From NCBI GenBank assembly GCA_025757845.1, contig CP107211.1, forward strand, positions 806,001 to 870,000: DNA of 64,000 bases, in the 5' to 3' direction. The notes under the pieces are model-generated. The model worked only from the letters and a program-made list of their open reading frames with translations, did not search any database and had not been told where the DNA came from. Source of the DNA: Oscillospiraceae bacterium. GTDB taxonomy: Bacteria > Bacillota > Clostridia > Oscillospirales > Ruminococcaceae. Of the stretch, positions 49,144 through 57,884 are shown piece by piece. A program made the translations under genes and the position numbers. How positions within the stretch are numbered: the stretch's first letter is position 1; each line of letters begins with the position of its first letter.

Positions 49144-50076
49144 TCAGGCCTGCGGCAGCCACTGCGCGGCCTCGGCGGCGCTGCAAAGAACCCAGTGCCT
49201 CGGGCGCAGCTCCCGCCACTGGGGCGCTTCGGTGGAATAATCGTGCATGGCGGGGTCGTACACCAACAGCTTTTTATTGCGCTCCCGGCGGGGGTCCGGC
49301 ATGGGGATGGCGGACAGCAGGCTGCGGGTGTAGGGATGGATGGCGTGGGCCACCAGCTCCTCCGCGTCGGCCAGTTCCACGATGCTGCCCTTGTGGATGA
49401 CTGCAATGCGGTCCGAAATGTAGCGCATCACCGAGAGATCATGGGCGATGAACAGGTAGGTGATGCCGCGCTCCTTCTGCAGGCGGCGCAGCAGGTTGAG
49501 CACCTGGGCGCGGATGGACATGTCCAGAGCGCTGATGGGCTCATCGGCCACGATGAATTCCGGCTCCACGATCAGCGCACGGGCAATGCCGATGCGCTGC
49601 CGCTGGCCGCCGGAAAATTCGTGGGGAAAGCGGGAAGCAAACTCCGGCAGCAGGCCCACGTCCAGCAGAGCCTGCCGCACTTTTTCTTCCCGCTGGGCGG
49701 CGGAGAGGTCGGGCCGCACGTTCTGCAGGCCCTCGCCCACGATGTAGCTTACCTTGGCGCGCTCGTTCAGCGAGGACTGCGGGTCCTGAAAGATCATCTG
49801 GATCTCACGGGTGATTTGCTTGTCCAGCGCACGCGGGATTTTGCCGTTGATCTTCTGGCCCTTGTACAGGATCTCACCGCCAGAGGTGGGCAGAATGCGC
49901 AGGATGGCCCGGCCGATGGTGGTCTTGCCGGAGCCGGACTCGCCCACCAGACCAAAGGTCTCGCCCTTGTAGATCTGGAAATTGGCGTTCTGTACGGCGG
50001 TAAAGGCCTTGCGGCCGGAGCCGTAGGTCACATTCAGGTCCTTCACTTCCAGAAGGACTTCTTTTTCCTCGGCCAT
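49144..50076 (-). CDS. oppF: Oligopeptide ABC transporter ATP-binding protein OppF-like
   Basis: Second ATPase of a peptide importer, 310 residues. Walker [10 protein letters not shown], the Q-loop [10 protein letters not shown], signature [15 protein letters not shown], Walker [13 protein letters not shown], and the C-terminal oligopeptide-family extension [16 protein letters not shown] that marks the OppD/OppF group. It starts 1 bp from the oppD stop, so they are coupled. It is last in the minus-strand operon. Confidence 0.95.
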   Translation of the reverse strand: MAEEKEVLLEVKDLNVTYGSGRKAFTAVQNANFQIYKGETFGLVGESGSGKTTIGRAILRILPTSGGEILYKGQKINGKIPRALDKQITREIQMIFQDPQSSLNERAKVSYIVGEGLQNVRPDLSAAQREEKVRQALLDVGLLPEFASRFPHEFSGGQRQRIGIARALIVEPEFIVADEPISALDMSIRAQVLNLLRRLQKERGITYLFIAHDLSVMRYISDRIAVIHKGSIVELADAEELVAHAIHPYTRSLLSAIPMPDPRRERNKKLLVYDPAMHDYSTEAPQWRELRPRHWVLCSAAEAAQWLPQA

Positions 50077-50077
50077 C

Positions 50078-51133
50078 TTACAAGCCCTCCTTTTGCAGTT
50101 TTTTCACCGCAGCAGGCGGCTCGATGTGGGGTGCCCGGGGGTCCAGCAGCCAGGTCTTGGCCTTGTGGGTGGGCGAAACTTCAAAGTACGGCGGGCGCTT
50201 GACATAGTCGATCTTCAGTGCCTGCGGGTTGCGGGGCGCAAAGGCGTCGCCGCGGATCTCGGCAAAGAGGTTGGGCGGGGTGCCCACGATGTTGAACAGG
50301 TCCTCGCCTTTTATGCCCATCTGGGGCATGCTGGACAGCAGAGCCCAGGTGTAGGGGTGGCGGGGGTCATAGTAGATCTCGTCGGCGGTGCCGATCTCTA
50401 CGATGTCGCCGGCGTACATCACGGCCACCCGGTCGGCAATGTTGGCCACGACGCCCAGGTCGTGGGTGATCATGACGATGGTCAGGTGGTACTTGGCCCG
50501 CAGCTCCTTGAGCAGCTGCAAAATCTGAGCCTGAATGGTCACATCCAGCGCGGTGGTGGGCTCGTCACAGATCAGGATCTTCGGGCTGCAGGCCACCGCA
50601 ATGGCGATCACCACGCGCTGACGCATGCCGCCGGAGAACTCGTGGGGGTACTGCTTAAAACGCACTTCCGGGTCAGAGATGCCCACGTCCCGCAGGTATT
50701 CCAGTGTTCTGGCCCTGGCCTCGGTGCCCTTCAGGCCCTGATGCAGGGTCACGGCCTCCAAAATCTGGTCGCCGATGGTTTTCAGCGGGTTCAGGCTGGT
50801 CATGGGGTCCTGCATGATCATGGCAATTTCGCGGCCCCGGATGCGCAGCCAGTCCTTCCCGGTTTTCAGGCCGGACAGACGCACCGGCTCTGCGCCGGGG
50901 GTAGGGCAGTAGTCGATGGTGCCGCCGGTGATGGAGCCATTGGTGTCCAACAGGCCCATGAAACTCTTGGTGAACACGCTCTTGCCGGAGCCGGACTCGC
51001 CCACGACGGCCAGCACTTCACCCCGGTACAGGTCCAGGTCGATGCCGCGGATGGCGTGCAGCACCCGGCCGCGCAGGTTGAACCGGATATCCAGCCCCTG
51101 CACCGAGAGGATGCAGTCGTTTTCGTTCATCAT
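50078..51133 (-). CDS. oppD: Oligopeptide ABC transporter ATP-binding protein OppD-like
   Basis: First ATPase of the importer, 351 residues. Walker [10 protein letters not shown], signature [16 protein letters not shown], Walker [13 protein letters not shown] and the OppD-type C-terminal tail with [14 protein letters not shown] and GTPPNL. The usual Cys cluster for an Fe-S site at the C-terminus is absent. AGGAGG lies just upstream; the start could also be the next ATG (51130). Confidence 0.95.
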   Translation of the reverse strand: MMNENDCILSVQGLDIRFNLRGRVLHAIRGIDLDLYRGEVLAVVGESGSGKSVFTKSFMGLLDTNGSITGGTIDYCPTPGAEPVRLSGLKTGKDWLRIRGREIAMIMQDPMTSLNPLKTIGDQILEAVTLHQGLKGTEARARTLEYLRDVGISDPEVRFKQYPHEFSGGMRQRVVIAIAVACSPKILICDEPTTALDVTIQAQILQLLKELRAKYHLTIVMITHDLGVVANIADRVAVMYAGDIVEIGTADEIYYDPRHPYTWALLSSMPQMGIKGEDLFNIVGTPPNLFAEIRGDAFAPRNPQALKIDYVKRPPYFEVSPTHKAKTWLLDPRAPHIEPPAAVKKLQKEGL

Positions 51134-51143
51134 GCATTCCTCC

Positions 51144-52175
51144 TTACTGCAGGTGGTTCTTCGGGTCGGCGGCGTCCGAGAACGCATTGCCGATCAGATA
51201 GAACGCAATGGTGACAAAGCTCAGAATCAGGGTGGGGTAGAGCAGCTGGTAGCGCAGACCGGCCTGCATCATCACCTTGCGGCCGTCGTTGACCAGATTG
51301 CCCAGCGAGGGCGTCTCCACCGAGAGGCCCAGGCCGATGTAGGTGATGAACACTTCGTTGCCGATGGCTTCCGGAATGGTGAGGGCCATGCGCAGCATGA
51401 TCACCGACACCAGATACGGCAGCAGGTTGCGCAGCACAATGCGCACCGTGGGGGTGCCGATGCAGCGGGAGGCAACGTTGTAGTCACGGTCACGGATGAT
51501 GAGGATCTGGTTGCGGATGAACCGTGCCATCTCGATCCAGCCCTTGATGGACATGCCCAGGATCATGGTCCAGATGCTGGGGGAGGCCACATAGGAGATG
51601 AGAATCAGCACAATGGCGGTGGGAATGTTGTCAAAGATGTTGTACAGCTCCGTGAACAGAAAATCCAGCCCGCGCACATAGCCCCACAGCACACCGGCAG
51701 TGATGCCCACCACGGCTTCGATGAGAGCCACGAAAAAGGCAATGGTCAGGCTGGTGCGGGCACCGGCCCAGATGCGGGCCCACAGGTCCTGCCCGATGGA
51801 ATTGGAACCCCAGATAAAGCTGTCCTGCCCGGGAGCGATGTTGCGGTACTGGATGCCGGTGACGGGGTCCACGGCGCAGAGGTTGGGGTCTGCCTGCCCC
51901 GGCAGATAAGGCTGGAGAAAGGCAAAGGCCACCACGGCCACCAGTGCGATGAGCAGGGCCACGGCTGCCTTGTTCTTGAAGAAAGCACGGAAGGTGCTGC
52001 CCCAGTAGCTGTAGTTGGAGCTGGCCGTGGCCTCGGCCTGCTCGGCGTGGAACCCGGCGGGGGTGAACAGTTCGTCCTCCGGCAGGTCTGCCCAGGCAGC
52101 AGGGCCTTCCTTCTGCAGGGTGTTGAGCTGGTTTTCCAGCTTTTTGGATTTTTCCCGTTTCAGGAACGAAAGCAT
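51144..52175 (-). CDS. oppC: Oligopeptide ABC transporter permease OppC-like
   Basis: Membrane subunit of 343 residues. A cytoplasmic N-terminal region (about 70 residues) precedes the first helix; after that comes the family periplasmic-loop segment HWWGTDxxGRD-like FIWGSNSIGQDLWARIWAGARTSL. Five or six membrane helices and the EAA-like loop MALTIPEAIGNEVFITYIGLGL follow. Its start overlaps the oppB stop (ATGA), so it is coupled to it. Confidence 0.94.
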   Translation of the reverse strand: MLSFLKREKSKKLENQLNTLQKEGPAAWADLPEDELFTPAGFHAEQAEATASSNYSYWGSTFRAFFKNKAAVALLIALVAVVAFAFLQPYLPGQADPNLCAVDPVTGIQYRNIAPGQDSFIWGSNSIGQDLWARIWAGARTSLTIAFFVALIEAVVGITAGVLWGYVRGLDFLFTELYNIFDNIPTAIVLILISYVASPSIWTMILGMSIKGWIEMARFIRNQILIIRDRDYNVASRCIGTPTVRIVLRNLLPYLVSVIMLRMALTIPEAIGNEVFITYIGLGLSVETPSLGNLVNDGRKVMMQAGLRYQLLYPTLILSFVTIAFYLIGNAFSDAADPKNHLQ

Positions 52176-53116
52176 CAGCGGCCACCTTCTTTCTTGCCAA
52201 AGTTGATGCGGGGATCAATGAGCACCATGAGCACATCGCCCAGGATCAGGCCCACGATGCCCACGCAGGCGTACAGCAGCACGATGCCCTGCACCATGGT
52301 GTTGTCGTGGCGCTGCACGCAGGTCACCAGCAGTCCGCCCATACCGGGGATGCTGTACAGGCTCTCAATGTAAATGGAGCCCACCACCGTGTTGAGGAAC
52401 GCCGAGGGAATGTACTGCACCAGCGGCACCATGGCGTTGCGGAACACATGATGCAGCGCGATATTGCTTTCGCTCACACCCTTGGCACGGGCCAGCTTGA
52501 CGTAGTCCTTGTTGCTCTCGTCCACCATATAGCGGCGCAGCCACATGGCGTAGAAGGCCAGGTTTGCCAGGCTCATGCTGCACACCGGCAGCACCCAGTA
52601 GCGCCAGTTGGCGGCGTCGAACAGCAGGCCCACCCCCAGAACGGAGGTGCCGTACATCTGGATGTACAAAAAGTACACGGCAGCCGGCACGGCCTGGATG
52701 AGCACGATGAGGGCTGTGCCCAGTTTGTCGGGCCAGCGGTTCTTGCACCGGCCCATGACAAGCCCCAGCGGGATGCCCAGCACAAGGCTCAGCAGCATAG
52801 CCAGCACGCCCATCTGGATGGAGATGGGCAGCTTTTGGGCAAGGATCTCGGTCACCGGCACATTGACCTTGTAGATGTGGCTCACGCCCAGGTCACCGTG
52901 CAGGGCGTCTTTCCAGAAGCGGCCGATCTGCACCGGCAGCGGGTCCAGCAGGCCCATGGACTGCAGACCCGCCTGGATCTGGGCCGCGGTCATTTTTTCG
53001 TAGTTTGCAAAATAGCCTTCCACCGGCATGAGCCGCAGCAGGCAGAACACCAGCGTTACAATGATGAACAGCGTCAGCAGAGAACGCCCGATGCGCTTTG
53101 CGAGATATTGCACCAT
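52175..53116 (-). CDS. oppB: Oligopeptide ABC transporter permease OppB-like
   Basis: Membrane subunit of 313 residues with six helices. It has the N-terminal YLAKRIGRSLLTLFIIVTLVF start, the DLGVSHIY motif and the EAA-type loop YVKLARAKGVSESNIALHHVFRNAM. The ATG at 53116 is used because GAGAGG is correctly spaced, unlike for the GTG at 53125. It is separated from oppA by a 268-bp structured repeat region, so expression may be stepped down. Confidence 0.94.
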   Translation of the reverse strand: MVQYLAKRIGRSLLTLFIIVTLVFCLLRLMPVEGYFANYEKMTAAQIQAGLQSMGLLDPLPVQIGRFWKDALHGDLGVSHIYKVNVPVTEILAQKLPISIQMGVLAMLLSLVLGIPLGLVMGRCKNRWPDKLGTALIVLIQAVPAAVYFLYIQMYGTSVLGVGLLFDAANWRYWVLPVCSMSLANLAFYAMWLRRYMVDESNKDYVKLARAKGVSESNIALHHVFRNAMVPLVQYIPSAFLNTVVGSIYIESLYSIPGMGGLLVTCVQRHDNTMVQGIVLLYACVGIVGLILGDVLMVLIDPRINFGKKEGGR

Positions 53117-53230
53117 AGTGTGCACCTCTCTTTTTCTTTTGAAATACAGATAAGAATAGAATACCGCAATTTCTTGATTTTGAAAAGTGATTTGAAGATT
53201 TTTTGAGCAAAAGCTGTTGAAAAGGCGGTG

Positions 53231-53274
53231 GGAACTCCCTCAGTCACGGCTGCGAAGCAGACGGAGGGAGTTTC
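53231..53274. repeat. Hairpin repeat, 'CTCTCAGTC'-like family
   Basis: GGAACTCCCTC and GAGGGAGTTTCC enclose AGTCACGGCTGCGAAGCAGACG. The inner GTC...GAC and TGC elements resemble the repeats at 30670 and 33620. Confidence 0.55.
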
Positions 53275-53288
53275 CTTCCCATAAAAAA

Positions 53289-53378
53289 GCAACTCGGAAA
53301 AATCCGTAGATTTTTCCGAGTTGCAACTAAAAATGAACTTCCGCTGAAAATATCCAGAGCGAAGCGGAGGATATTCAG
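53289..53378. repeat. Two-hairpin repeat element, counterpart of 20198-20285
   Basis: A perfect 16-bp stem with CGTA loop (53289-53324) is followed, after an A-rich spacer and CTTCCGCTGAA, by a hairpin with arms AATATCC/GGATATT and loop AGAGCGAAGCGGA (53349-53375). The copy at 20198 has the same order, loops and spacing but different stem sequences. It lies between oppA and oppB. Confidence 0.72.
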
Positions 53379-53384
53379 AATGAT

Positions 53385-55412
53385 TTACCGGGCGTCCCGG
53401 TTCTGGTCGTACTCGTCCATGGAGACGTAGTGGTCCAGGATGTGCACGCCCTTCAGGCGGTTGGACGAAAGGCCGGTGGGGGCGTACTGACCCTCCCACA
53501 GGTTCAGGCGGGTGGCAATGTACGGCGGCACGGGCAGGCCCAGCGGCACCACCAGGGCATTCTGGATCAGATAGGCCTCGGCATTGGCAAAGGCTTCATA
53601 CCGGGCATCCAGATCCTCGGTGATGGCCTTGGCCTTTTCCACCATGTCCATGTAGGTCATGACGTACTCGGCCGTCTCACCGGTGATGATGCCGTCCTCT
53701 ACGCCGGTGCGCAGGAACGCATAGCAGGTGCCGCGGTCGCCGGCTTCCTGATAGAAGGGGTACACCTCGGTTTCGGGGTCGGAGTAGTCGGCACCCCAGT
53801 AGTAGGACATGAGCTCATAGGCACCCACACGGCGCACGGCGTTCAGGAAGTTGTCGGAGGGGCCCTGGGTGATGATGATGTTGATAAAGTCGAAGCCGTC
53901 GTTCAGAACGCCCTCCACCTGCTGCTTGAACACCTGACACTGCTTGTCCCAGTCCACCACGGCGGGGTTGTAGGGGTACTGCACCTTGATGGGGAAGGTG
54001 GCCCCGGCGGCAGTCAGCTCTTCCACAGCGGCGTCGCGGTATTCCTTGGCCTTTGCCTCGTCAAAGAAGTCGGACAGGTTGGCCAGATCGCCGCATTCGG
54101 TGTAGTCCACGCCCTGACTGTTGGCGCAGAAGGACGGCGGGGTGATGGTGTGCAGCTTGTAGTTGTCGTAGCCTTCCGGGGCAGCGACGGCCAGCGTGAC
54201 CGACGGGTTGATGGCGTACAGGAATGCCTTGCGGAAGTTGGTGCTGTTGACGGCCTTGGCCCAGTTGTCCGGCTCATACTGGGCGTCCACGCCGGTGACG
54301 TTCCAGTTGGAGAACTCGTGGGCGTAGGGCAGGAAGTTGAAGATGTAGAAGTAGCTCTTGCCGGTCTCCGGGCGCTCCATGGACACCATATCCTTGGTGG
54401 TGTCGTCGGACAGCCAGCTGTCGAGGATGTCGGAGCTGATGGTGGCCTGGTCGATCTCGCCGCGCCGGACCATTTCCGGGCCGCTGATGAGCTCTTCCTG
54501 GTTGTAGATGTAGCGGATGGTGTCGATGTAGACATTGTCCTTGTCGTAGTTTTCGGGGTTTTTCTTCATCACCCAGCTTTCCAGCGGCACATACTCCGCC
54601 AGATAGAACGCGCCGCAGCTGCAGGCGGTCTCGGCGCTGGTGCAGAACTGGTCGCCCAGCTCTTCCAGCAGGGGGCCGTAGGCCGGCTCGTAGGGAGCGT
54701 AGCTCAGCAGGCTGACAAAACCGGGAAAGTCGAAGCACAGCGTATAGGTCAGGGTGTGCTCGTCCACGGCCTTGACGCCCACGGTATCAAAATCCACGGG
54801 AGCATAGCTCGTGGTGGTGCCATCGGCGGCAGCGGCGGTCACCGAGCCGTCGGCTTCCAGCGTGTAGGTGGTGCCGTCCTCGGTCACGGTGCCGTTCTCG
54901 GCGCTGGCTTTGTAGAACAGATAGTTGTAGTAATCCTCGGCACCGGCCACATAGGGGGTGACCAGGCTGGCCGTGGAGGATGCATAGGCCGGGGTGAGCA
55001 CATACTGCAGCGCATCCACGAAGTCCTGTGCGGTGACCGGGCCCAGCACCTCACCGTTGCAGTCCACCCAGTTCTCGTCCCGCAGGTGGAAGGTCCAGGT
55101 CAGGGTATCCGCATCCCACTCCCAGGTGGTGGCCAGACCCTCGCGGATCTTGCCGCGGTTGTCGTACTCCACCAGCGTGTCCACGCACTGGGTGCCGTGG
55201 TACAGGTCCGGGTCTGCGGAGCAGATCAGATAGTTCAGGGTGGCGGGCTGACGGGAGTACAGCAGGGTGTAGGTGCTGCTGCCGGAGCCGCCGGTGGAGC
55301 TGCCGGAAGCGGACGAGCCGCCGCAGCTGCTCAGCAGGCCGGCTGCCGCTGTGGAAACAACAGCGGCGCCGCCGGCTTTCAGGAACTGGCGGCGGGTAAT
55401 GGTATGACGCAT
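53385..55412 (-). CDS. oppA: Oligopeptide-binding lipoprotein (SBP family 5), Tat-type signal
   Basis: Extracytoplasmic peptide-binding component, 675 residues. The N-terminus TRRQFLKAGG has a twin-arginine (Arg7-Arg8) motif, and SSC ending at Cys30 is a lipobox, so export as a Tat-dependent lipoprotein is likely. A Ser/Gly linker follows, then the SBP_bac_5 domain (YSRQPATLNYLICSADPD, then EGLATTWEWDADTLTWTFHL). It is larger than usual OppA proteins (about 540), with an insertion around residues 165-205. Expression appears to be set by a leader with terminator. The other four opp genes follow. Confidence 0.92.
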   Translation of the reverse strand: MRHTITRRQFLKAGGAAVVSTAAAGLLSSCGGSSASGSSTGGSGSSTYTLLYSRQPATLNYLICSADPDLYHGTQCVDTLVEYDNRGKIREGLATTWEWDADTLTWTFHLRDENWVDCNGEVLGPVTAQDFVDALQYVLTPAYASSTASLVTPYVAGAEDYYNYLFYKASAENGTVTEDGTTYTLEADGSVTAAAADGTTTSYAPVDFDTVGVKAVDEHTLTYTLCFDFPGFVSLLSYAPYEPAYGPLLEELGDQFCTSAETACSCGAFYLAEYVPLESWVMKKNPENYDKDNVYIDTIRYIYNQEELISGPEMVRRGEIDQATISSDILDSWLSDDTTKDMVSMERPETGKSYFYIFNFLPYAHEFSNWNVTGVDAQYEPDNWAKAVNSTNFRKAFLYAINPSVTLAVAAPEGYDNYKLHTITPPSFCANSQGVDYTECGDLANLSDFFDEAKAKEYRDAAVEELTAAGATFPIKVQYPYNPAVVDWDKQCQVFKQQVEGVLNDGFDFINIIITQGPSDNFLNAVRRVGAYELMSYYWGADYSDPETEVYPFYQEAGDRGTCYAFLRTGVEDGIITGETAEYVMTYMDMVEKAKAITEDLDARYEAFANAEAYLIQNALVVPLGLPVPPYIATRLNLWEGQYAPTGLSSNRLKGVHILDHYVSMDEYDQNRDAR

Positions 55413-55477
55413 AAAAAATCCCTCTTTCTTTCAGATTCGGGTCTGGATCGGATGAAATTGCCCCGCAGGCACAAACC

Positions 55478-55516
55478 GAAAAAAGAGGCAACGGAATCCA
55501 TCCGTTACCTCTTTGT
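55478..55516 (-). terminator. Terminator/attenuator in the oppA leader
   Basis: Read on the minus strand, AAGAGGTAACGGA pairs with TCCGTTGCCTCTT, followed by TTTTTT. It lies about 30 nt after the likely start of the oppA transcript and also after the Fe-S gene. Upstream GTTACC in the leader could pair with GGTAAC of the 5' arm and prevent termination. Confidence 0.75.
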
Positions 55517-55550
55517 AACAGCGTACAGCTACCAACGGGTAACCAACGCA

Positions 55551-55579
55551 AGTATAACATTGAATCCGCGCGGCGTCAA
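55551..55579 (-). promoter_or_regulatory. Promoter of the opp operon
   Basis: Minus-strand TTGACG (55574-55579), 17-bp spacer and TATACT (55551-55556). The -35 overlaps the last codons of the Fe-S protein gene. Confidence 0.75.
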
Positions 55580-56877
55580 TCGGTTTTGGGCACAGCGGCG
55601 GCAGTTTCTGCACCGGCAGCAGCGGCAGCCTCATCGGTGAGCATGGCAGCCACGGACTGCGGTGCGGCGGGAGCAGCGGCCTCCACGGCAGGTTCTGCAG
55701 CCGGGGCAGCTGCCTGCTCTGCCGCCTTGGCGGCTTCCTCCGCGGCCTTTTTGGCCTCCCGCTCTTCCTTGAGCTTCTGTGCGCGGGCACGGGCTTCTTC
55801 CTGCCGCTGTTTGGTGCGCTCCTTGATGCGGCACACCGAGCACAGGCCCCCGGCGCTGTCCGGAGCAATGGGCTTGCCGCAGTTCTTGCACAGGGTCTTG
55901 GTGCACTTGTGCAGGCTCACCGGGCCAAGGGTGGTGAGCTGGCGCAGCTTCATGCCGTCCAGCCCCTTGTTGGAGCAGGCCGCCACGCACACGCCGCACT
56001 CACTGCACTTCCACGGGGTGACCACCATGCGGGTCTGGCCGTCCGGCAGGTCCTCCTGCTTCAGGGCACCTGCACGGCAGGCTTTTTCGCACTTGCCGCA
56101 GGCAAAGCACTTGTCGGTGAAGCTGGGCAGATAGCAGCCGTAGTGCAGGGGATTGTCCGGCATGGCGGCCTTGAGCTGCCTGGTGCGCTGGTGCAGCAGC
56201 AGGCGGAAGTCTGCACCGCCGTCCTCGTCGGCGCGCAGGCCGGGCAGCATGCGCAGCAGCTGTTTGGTGCCGCTCTTGGAGCCGTGGCCCACCTGCTCGA
56301 ACATCTCGCGGCGGGTGAGCTCCTTGACGTGGTAGGGGGCTTCGTCCGGCTCATAGGCCAGCGTGAAGCGGGCCTCGAACATCGTTTCCCCGAAGAACTC
56401 CACCAGGCGGGTCAGCTCGGCCCGCAGCTGGTCGGCGCAGGTGTCGTTCTCGCACTCGCCGCAGGGGGTCAGGTCCAGCACGATCTTTTTGTTCAGGGCC
56501 AGATAGGCCAGCGCCTCCCAGGAAAGGGACGCGATGCAGGCGCGCACCATGGAGTTTTTGCGGGCCGACTTCTCACAGCCGATCCAGATGGTATCGTTGT
56601 CGGTGTCGGCGGCAGAGGTGTCGCGCTCCACCTGCTCCGGCGAGGGGGAGATGCAGCGGCTGCGGCATACGGAGACGCACAGACCGCAGTCGGTGCAGGG
56701 GTCCCAGTCCTTGACAAGGTTGGGACGGGTAAAGATCTGATCGCCGTAGGGGCAGATATCCTTGCAGGCCGTGCAGGATTTGCGGTGCGGGTGCAGGTTC
56801 CAGCACTGGCGGCGGTTGATCTCCGGATGGGTGGTTTTCATCAGTGCATCCATCGCAGCTCTTGTAAAAAAGCCCAT
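55576..56877 (-). CDS. Multi-cluster 4Fe-4S ferredoxin-type protein with Ala-rich tail
   Basis: A predicted electron-transfer protein of 433 residues; partners are unknown. Cys motifs in order: CTACKDICPYG (about 35-45), CTDCGLCVSVCRSRC, a GEC-ENDTC pair, CFACGKCEKACRAG and CSECGVCVAACSNKG, enough for about four [4Fe-4S] clusters, then a zinc-ribbon-like CKNC...CSVC. The last 90 residues are a Glu/Lys/Ala helix that becomes Ala/Pro-rich. The N-terminal MGFFTRAAMDAL has no signal peptide. It lies 4 bp after a trigger-factor-like gene, so the two are cotranscribed. Confidence 0.8.
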   Translation of the reverse strand: MGFFTRAAMDALMKTTHPEINRRQCWNLHPHRKSCTACKDICPYGDQIFTRPNLVKDWDPCTDCGLCVSVCRSRCISPSPEQVERDTSAADTDNDTIWIGCEKSARKNSMVRACIASLSWEALAYLALNKKIVLDLTPCGECENDTCADQLRAELTRLVEFFGETMFEARFTLAYEPDEAPYHVKELTRREMFEQVGHGSKSGTKQLLRMLPGLRADEDGGADFRLLLHQRTRQLKAAMPDNPLHYGCYLPSFTDKCFACGKCEKACRAGALKQEDLPDGQTRMVVTPWKCSECGVCVAACSNKGLDGMKLRQLTTLGPVSLHKCTKTLCKNCGKPIAPDSAGGLCSVCRIKERTKQRQEEARARAQKLKEEREAKKAAEEAAKAAEQAAAPAAEPAVEAAAPAAPQSVAAMLTDEAAAAAGAETAAAVPKTD

Positions 56878-56881
56878 ACGA

Positions 56882-57856
56882 TCACTCCTTTTCTACGATC
56901 GACGTGACAGCTGCATGGTCCAGCAGAAAGCGCTGGACCTTCTGGTTGGTAAGGGCGGCGGCCACAGCATCACGGGCCAGAACCCGGCGGATCTCCTCCT
57001 CCGGGTTGCCGTGCAGCCGGGCCAGACGGGCGTATTCGGCGTCCACTTCCTCATTGCTCACAGTGATGTTCTCGGCCTGTGCAATGGCCGGCACGGCCAG
57101 CATCGCGCGCATGCGGCGTGCAGCGTCCTGGCGATAGCCGGCCCGCAGCTGTTCCGGCGTGGTGTTGTTGGCCTGGCAGTACAGCTCCAGCGAGAAGCGG
57201 CTCCGGGAAAGCTTATCCTTCAGCTGCTGCAGCGCGTGGTCGGCGTTCTGGTCCAGCACGGCAGCAGGTAGCTCCACGGTCAGGTTGGCCCCGGCCAGGT
57301 CCAGCAGGGCAGCCTCAGCCAGACGGTCAGCGTTGGCCTCGTGAGAAGCCGCTTTCTTGGCACAGATGCTCTCCCGCAGGGCGTCCAGCGTGGCAAAGCC
57401 CAGCCGCTGGGCCAGGGCATCGTCCACGGTGGGTTCCTGCTTCTGCTCCACCGTGTGCAGGCAGATCTCGAACTGCGCCGTTTTGCCGGAGAGCTCCGGC
57501 ACGCGGAACTCGTCCGGGTAGGTGAAATCAAAGCGGAAGGTCTCTCCGGCGCAGTGGCCGTACACGGCCTGCTCGGCGGCAGGCATGAGCTGGGCGGTGC
57601 CCAGTGTCACGGTCACCTGTTCCATGCGGCTGTCCGGGATGGGCGCGCCGTCCAGAAAGCCCTCAAAATCCAGCGTGACCCGCATCCCCCGGGCAGCGGG
57701 GGCGCTGGTGGCGCAGAAAGGCGCATGACGGCGGGCAAGGCTTTTCAGTTCAGAAGCAACGGCGGCTTCGGTCACCGGGCGCACCCGGCGGGTGACCGGC
57801 AGGCCCTTGTACTGCCCCAGCGTGACCGGCGGCAGAGTATTTGCGGTTTGTTCCAT
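56882..57856 (-). CDS. Trigger factor-like peptidyl-prolyl isomerase without ribosome-binding domain
   Basis: Predicted folding chaperone of 324 residues. It has the FKBP-type PPIase part (MRVTLDFEGFLDGAPIPDSRMEQVTVTLG..., about 60-145) and the helical C-terminal chaperone part of trigger factor. The N-terminal tail with the ribosome-binding GFRxGKxP loop is missing, so it is not the housekeeping Tig. GGAGG precedes ATG 57856; the upstream frame from 57967 belongs to the membrane-protein gene. Being between a membrane protein and an Fe-S protein, it may fold one of those. Confidence 0.82.
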   Translation of the reverse strand: MEQTANTLPPVTLGQYKGLPVTRRVRPVTEAAVASELKSLARRHAPFCATSAPAARGMRVTLDFEGFLDGAPIPDSRMEQVTVTLGTAQLMPAAEQAVYGHCAGETFRFDFTYPDEFRVPELSGKTAQFEICLHTVEQKQEPTVDDALAQRLGFATLDALRESICAKKAASHEANADRLAEAALLDLAGANLTVELPAAVLDQNADHALQQLKDKLSRSRFSLELYCQANNTTPEQLRAGYRQDAARRMRAMLAVPAIAQAENITVSNEEVDAEYARLARLHGNPEEEIRRVLARDAVAAALTNQKVQRFLLDHAAVTSIVEKE

Positions 57857-57884
57857 GGCAGGGAACCTCCATTCCAGTAAGCGC

